DNA of 64,000 nt from Diplocloster modestus (lineage in GTDB: Bacteria > Bacillota > Clostridia > Lachnospirales > Lachnospiraceae). The stretch lies in NCBI RefSeq assembly GCF_019042245.1, contig NZ_JAHQCX010000019.1, forward strand, positions 1 to 64,000, in the 5' to 3' direction. The position numbers were made by a program, and so were the translations under genes. Below, piece after piece: positions 63,942 to 64,000 of this stretch (positions are counted from its first letter, which is position 1; every line of letters begins with the position of its first letter). Below the pieces are notes generated by a model that worked only from the letters and a program-made list of their open reading frames with translations, searched no databases and was not told the origin of the DNA.

Positions 63942-64000
63942 CAAAAATAGCCGATTAGTATCCAAAAACCAGTAAAAATAAGCCCGTGAGGCAAGATATT

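Overview
The window reads as a chromosomal segment of an anaerobic Firmicute, most likely a Lachnospiraceae-type Clostridium. The grounds are the ribosomal/RNA polymerase gene order, strong AGGAGG ribosome binding sites, frequent TTG/GTG starts, abundant sugar ABC transporters with YesMN-type regulators, and an oxygen-sensitive glycyl radical enzyme. No rRNA, tRNA, CRISPR array, phage or transposase gene was found.

Layout. (1) 1-4.0 kb: a CPBP membrane protease, a D-lyxose isomerase-like cupin, a diguanylate cyclase and a PH-domain membrane protein. (2) 4.1-18.4 kb: the core informational cluster rpmG-secE-nusG-rplK-rplA-rplJ-rplL-rpoB-rpoC, with two near-identical L1-binding leaders, an L10 leader with attenuator, and an Hsp70-like/leucine-rich-repeat gene inserted between rplL and rpoB. 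(3) 18.4-60.3 kb: about 41.5 kb of accessory genes separating rpoC from rpsL, which are normally close neighbours in this group. (4) 60.4-64 kb: rpsL-rpsG-fusA, with a promoter after fusA presumably serving tuf.

The accessory block has modules: regulators, a membrane Ser/Thr kinase and a YesMN two-component system (18.6-25.5 kb); a sugar-type ABC importer with a Zn-dependent dehydrogenase, a glycyl radical enzyme of unassigned substrate and its activase (26.9-35.7 kb); a purine-type module of aminohydrolase, nucleoside (BMP-type) ABC importer and MerR regulator (37.1-44.2 kb); an IclR-controlled sugar module with ABC importer, two Gfo/Idh oxidoreductases, an MBL-fold lactonase candidate, an enolase-superfamily dehydratase and two DapA-like aldolases, which together look like a non-phosphorylative sugar-acid route (44.3-54.5 kb); an old-yellow-enzyme-type reductase; and a lipase/condensation-like pair (54.6-59.8 kb).

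The most unusual content is non-coding. Two giant hairpins, 203 bp just after rpoC and 430 bp just before rpsL, stand at the two edges of the accessory block. Their outer arms are unrelated in sequence, but both share the same internal architecture (a TTGC/C asymmetric loop, a covarying 4-bp stem, a one-base bulge, a GCWGCWGCT stem and an A.A mismatch), with compensatory changes. This looks like an undescribed family of structured elements. A second palindrome family (AAAGGTGCCTGTCCCC type) flanks the purine module on both sides in the same orientation. The purine operon promoter has a palindrome inside a 19-bp spacer, the classic MerR arrangement, and a MerR gene closes that module.
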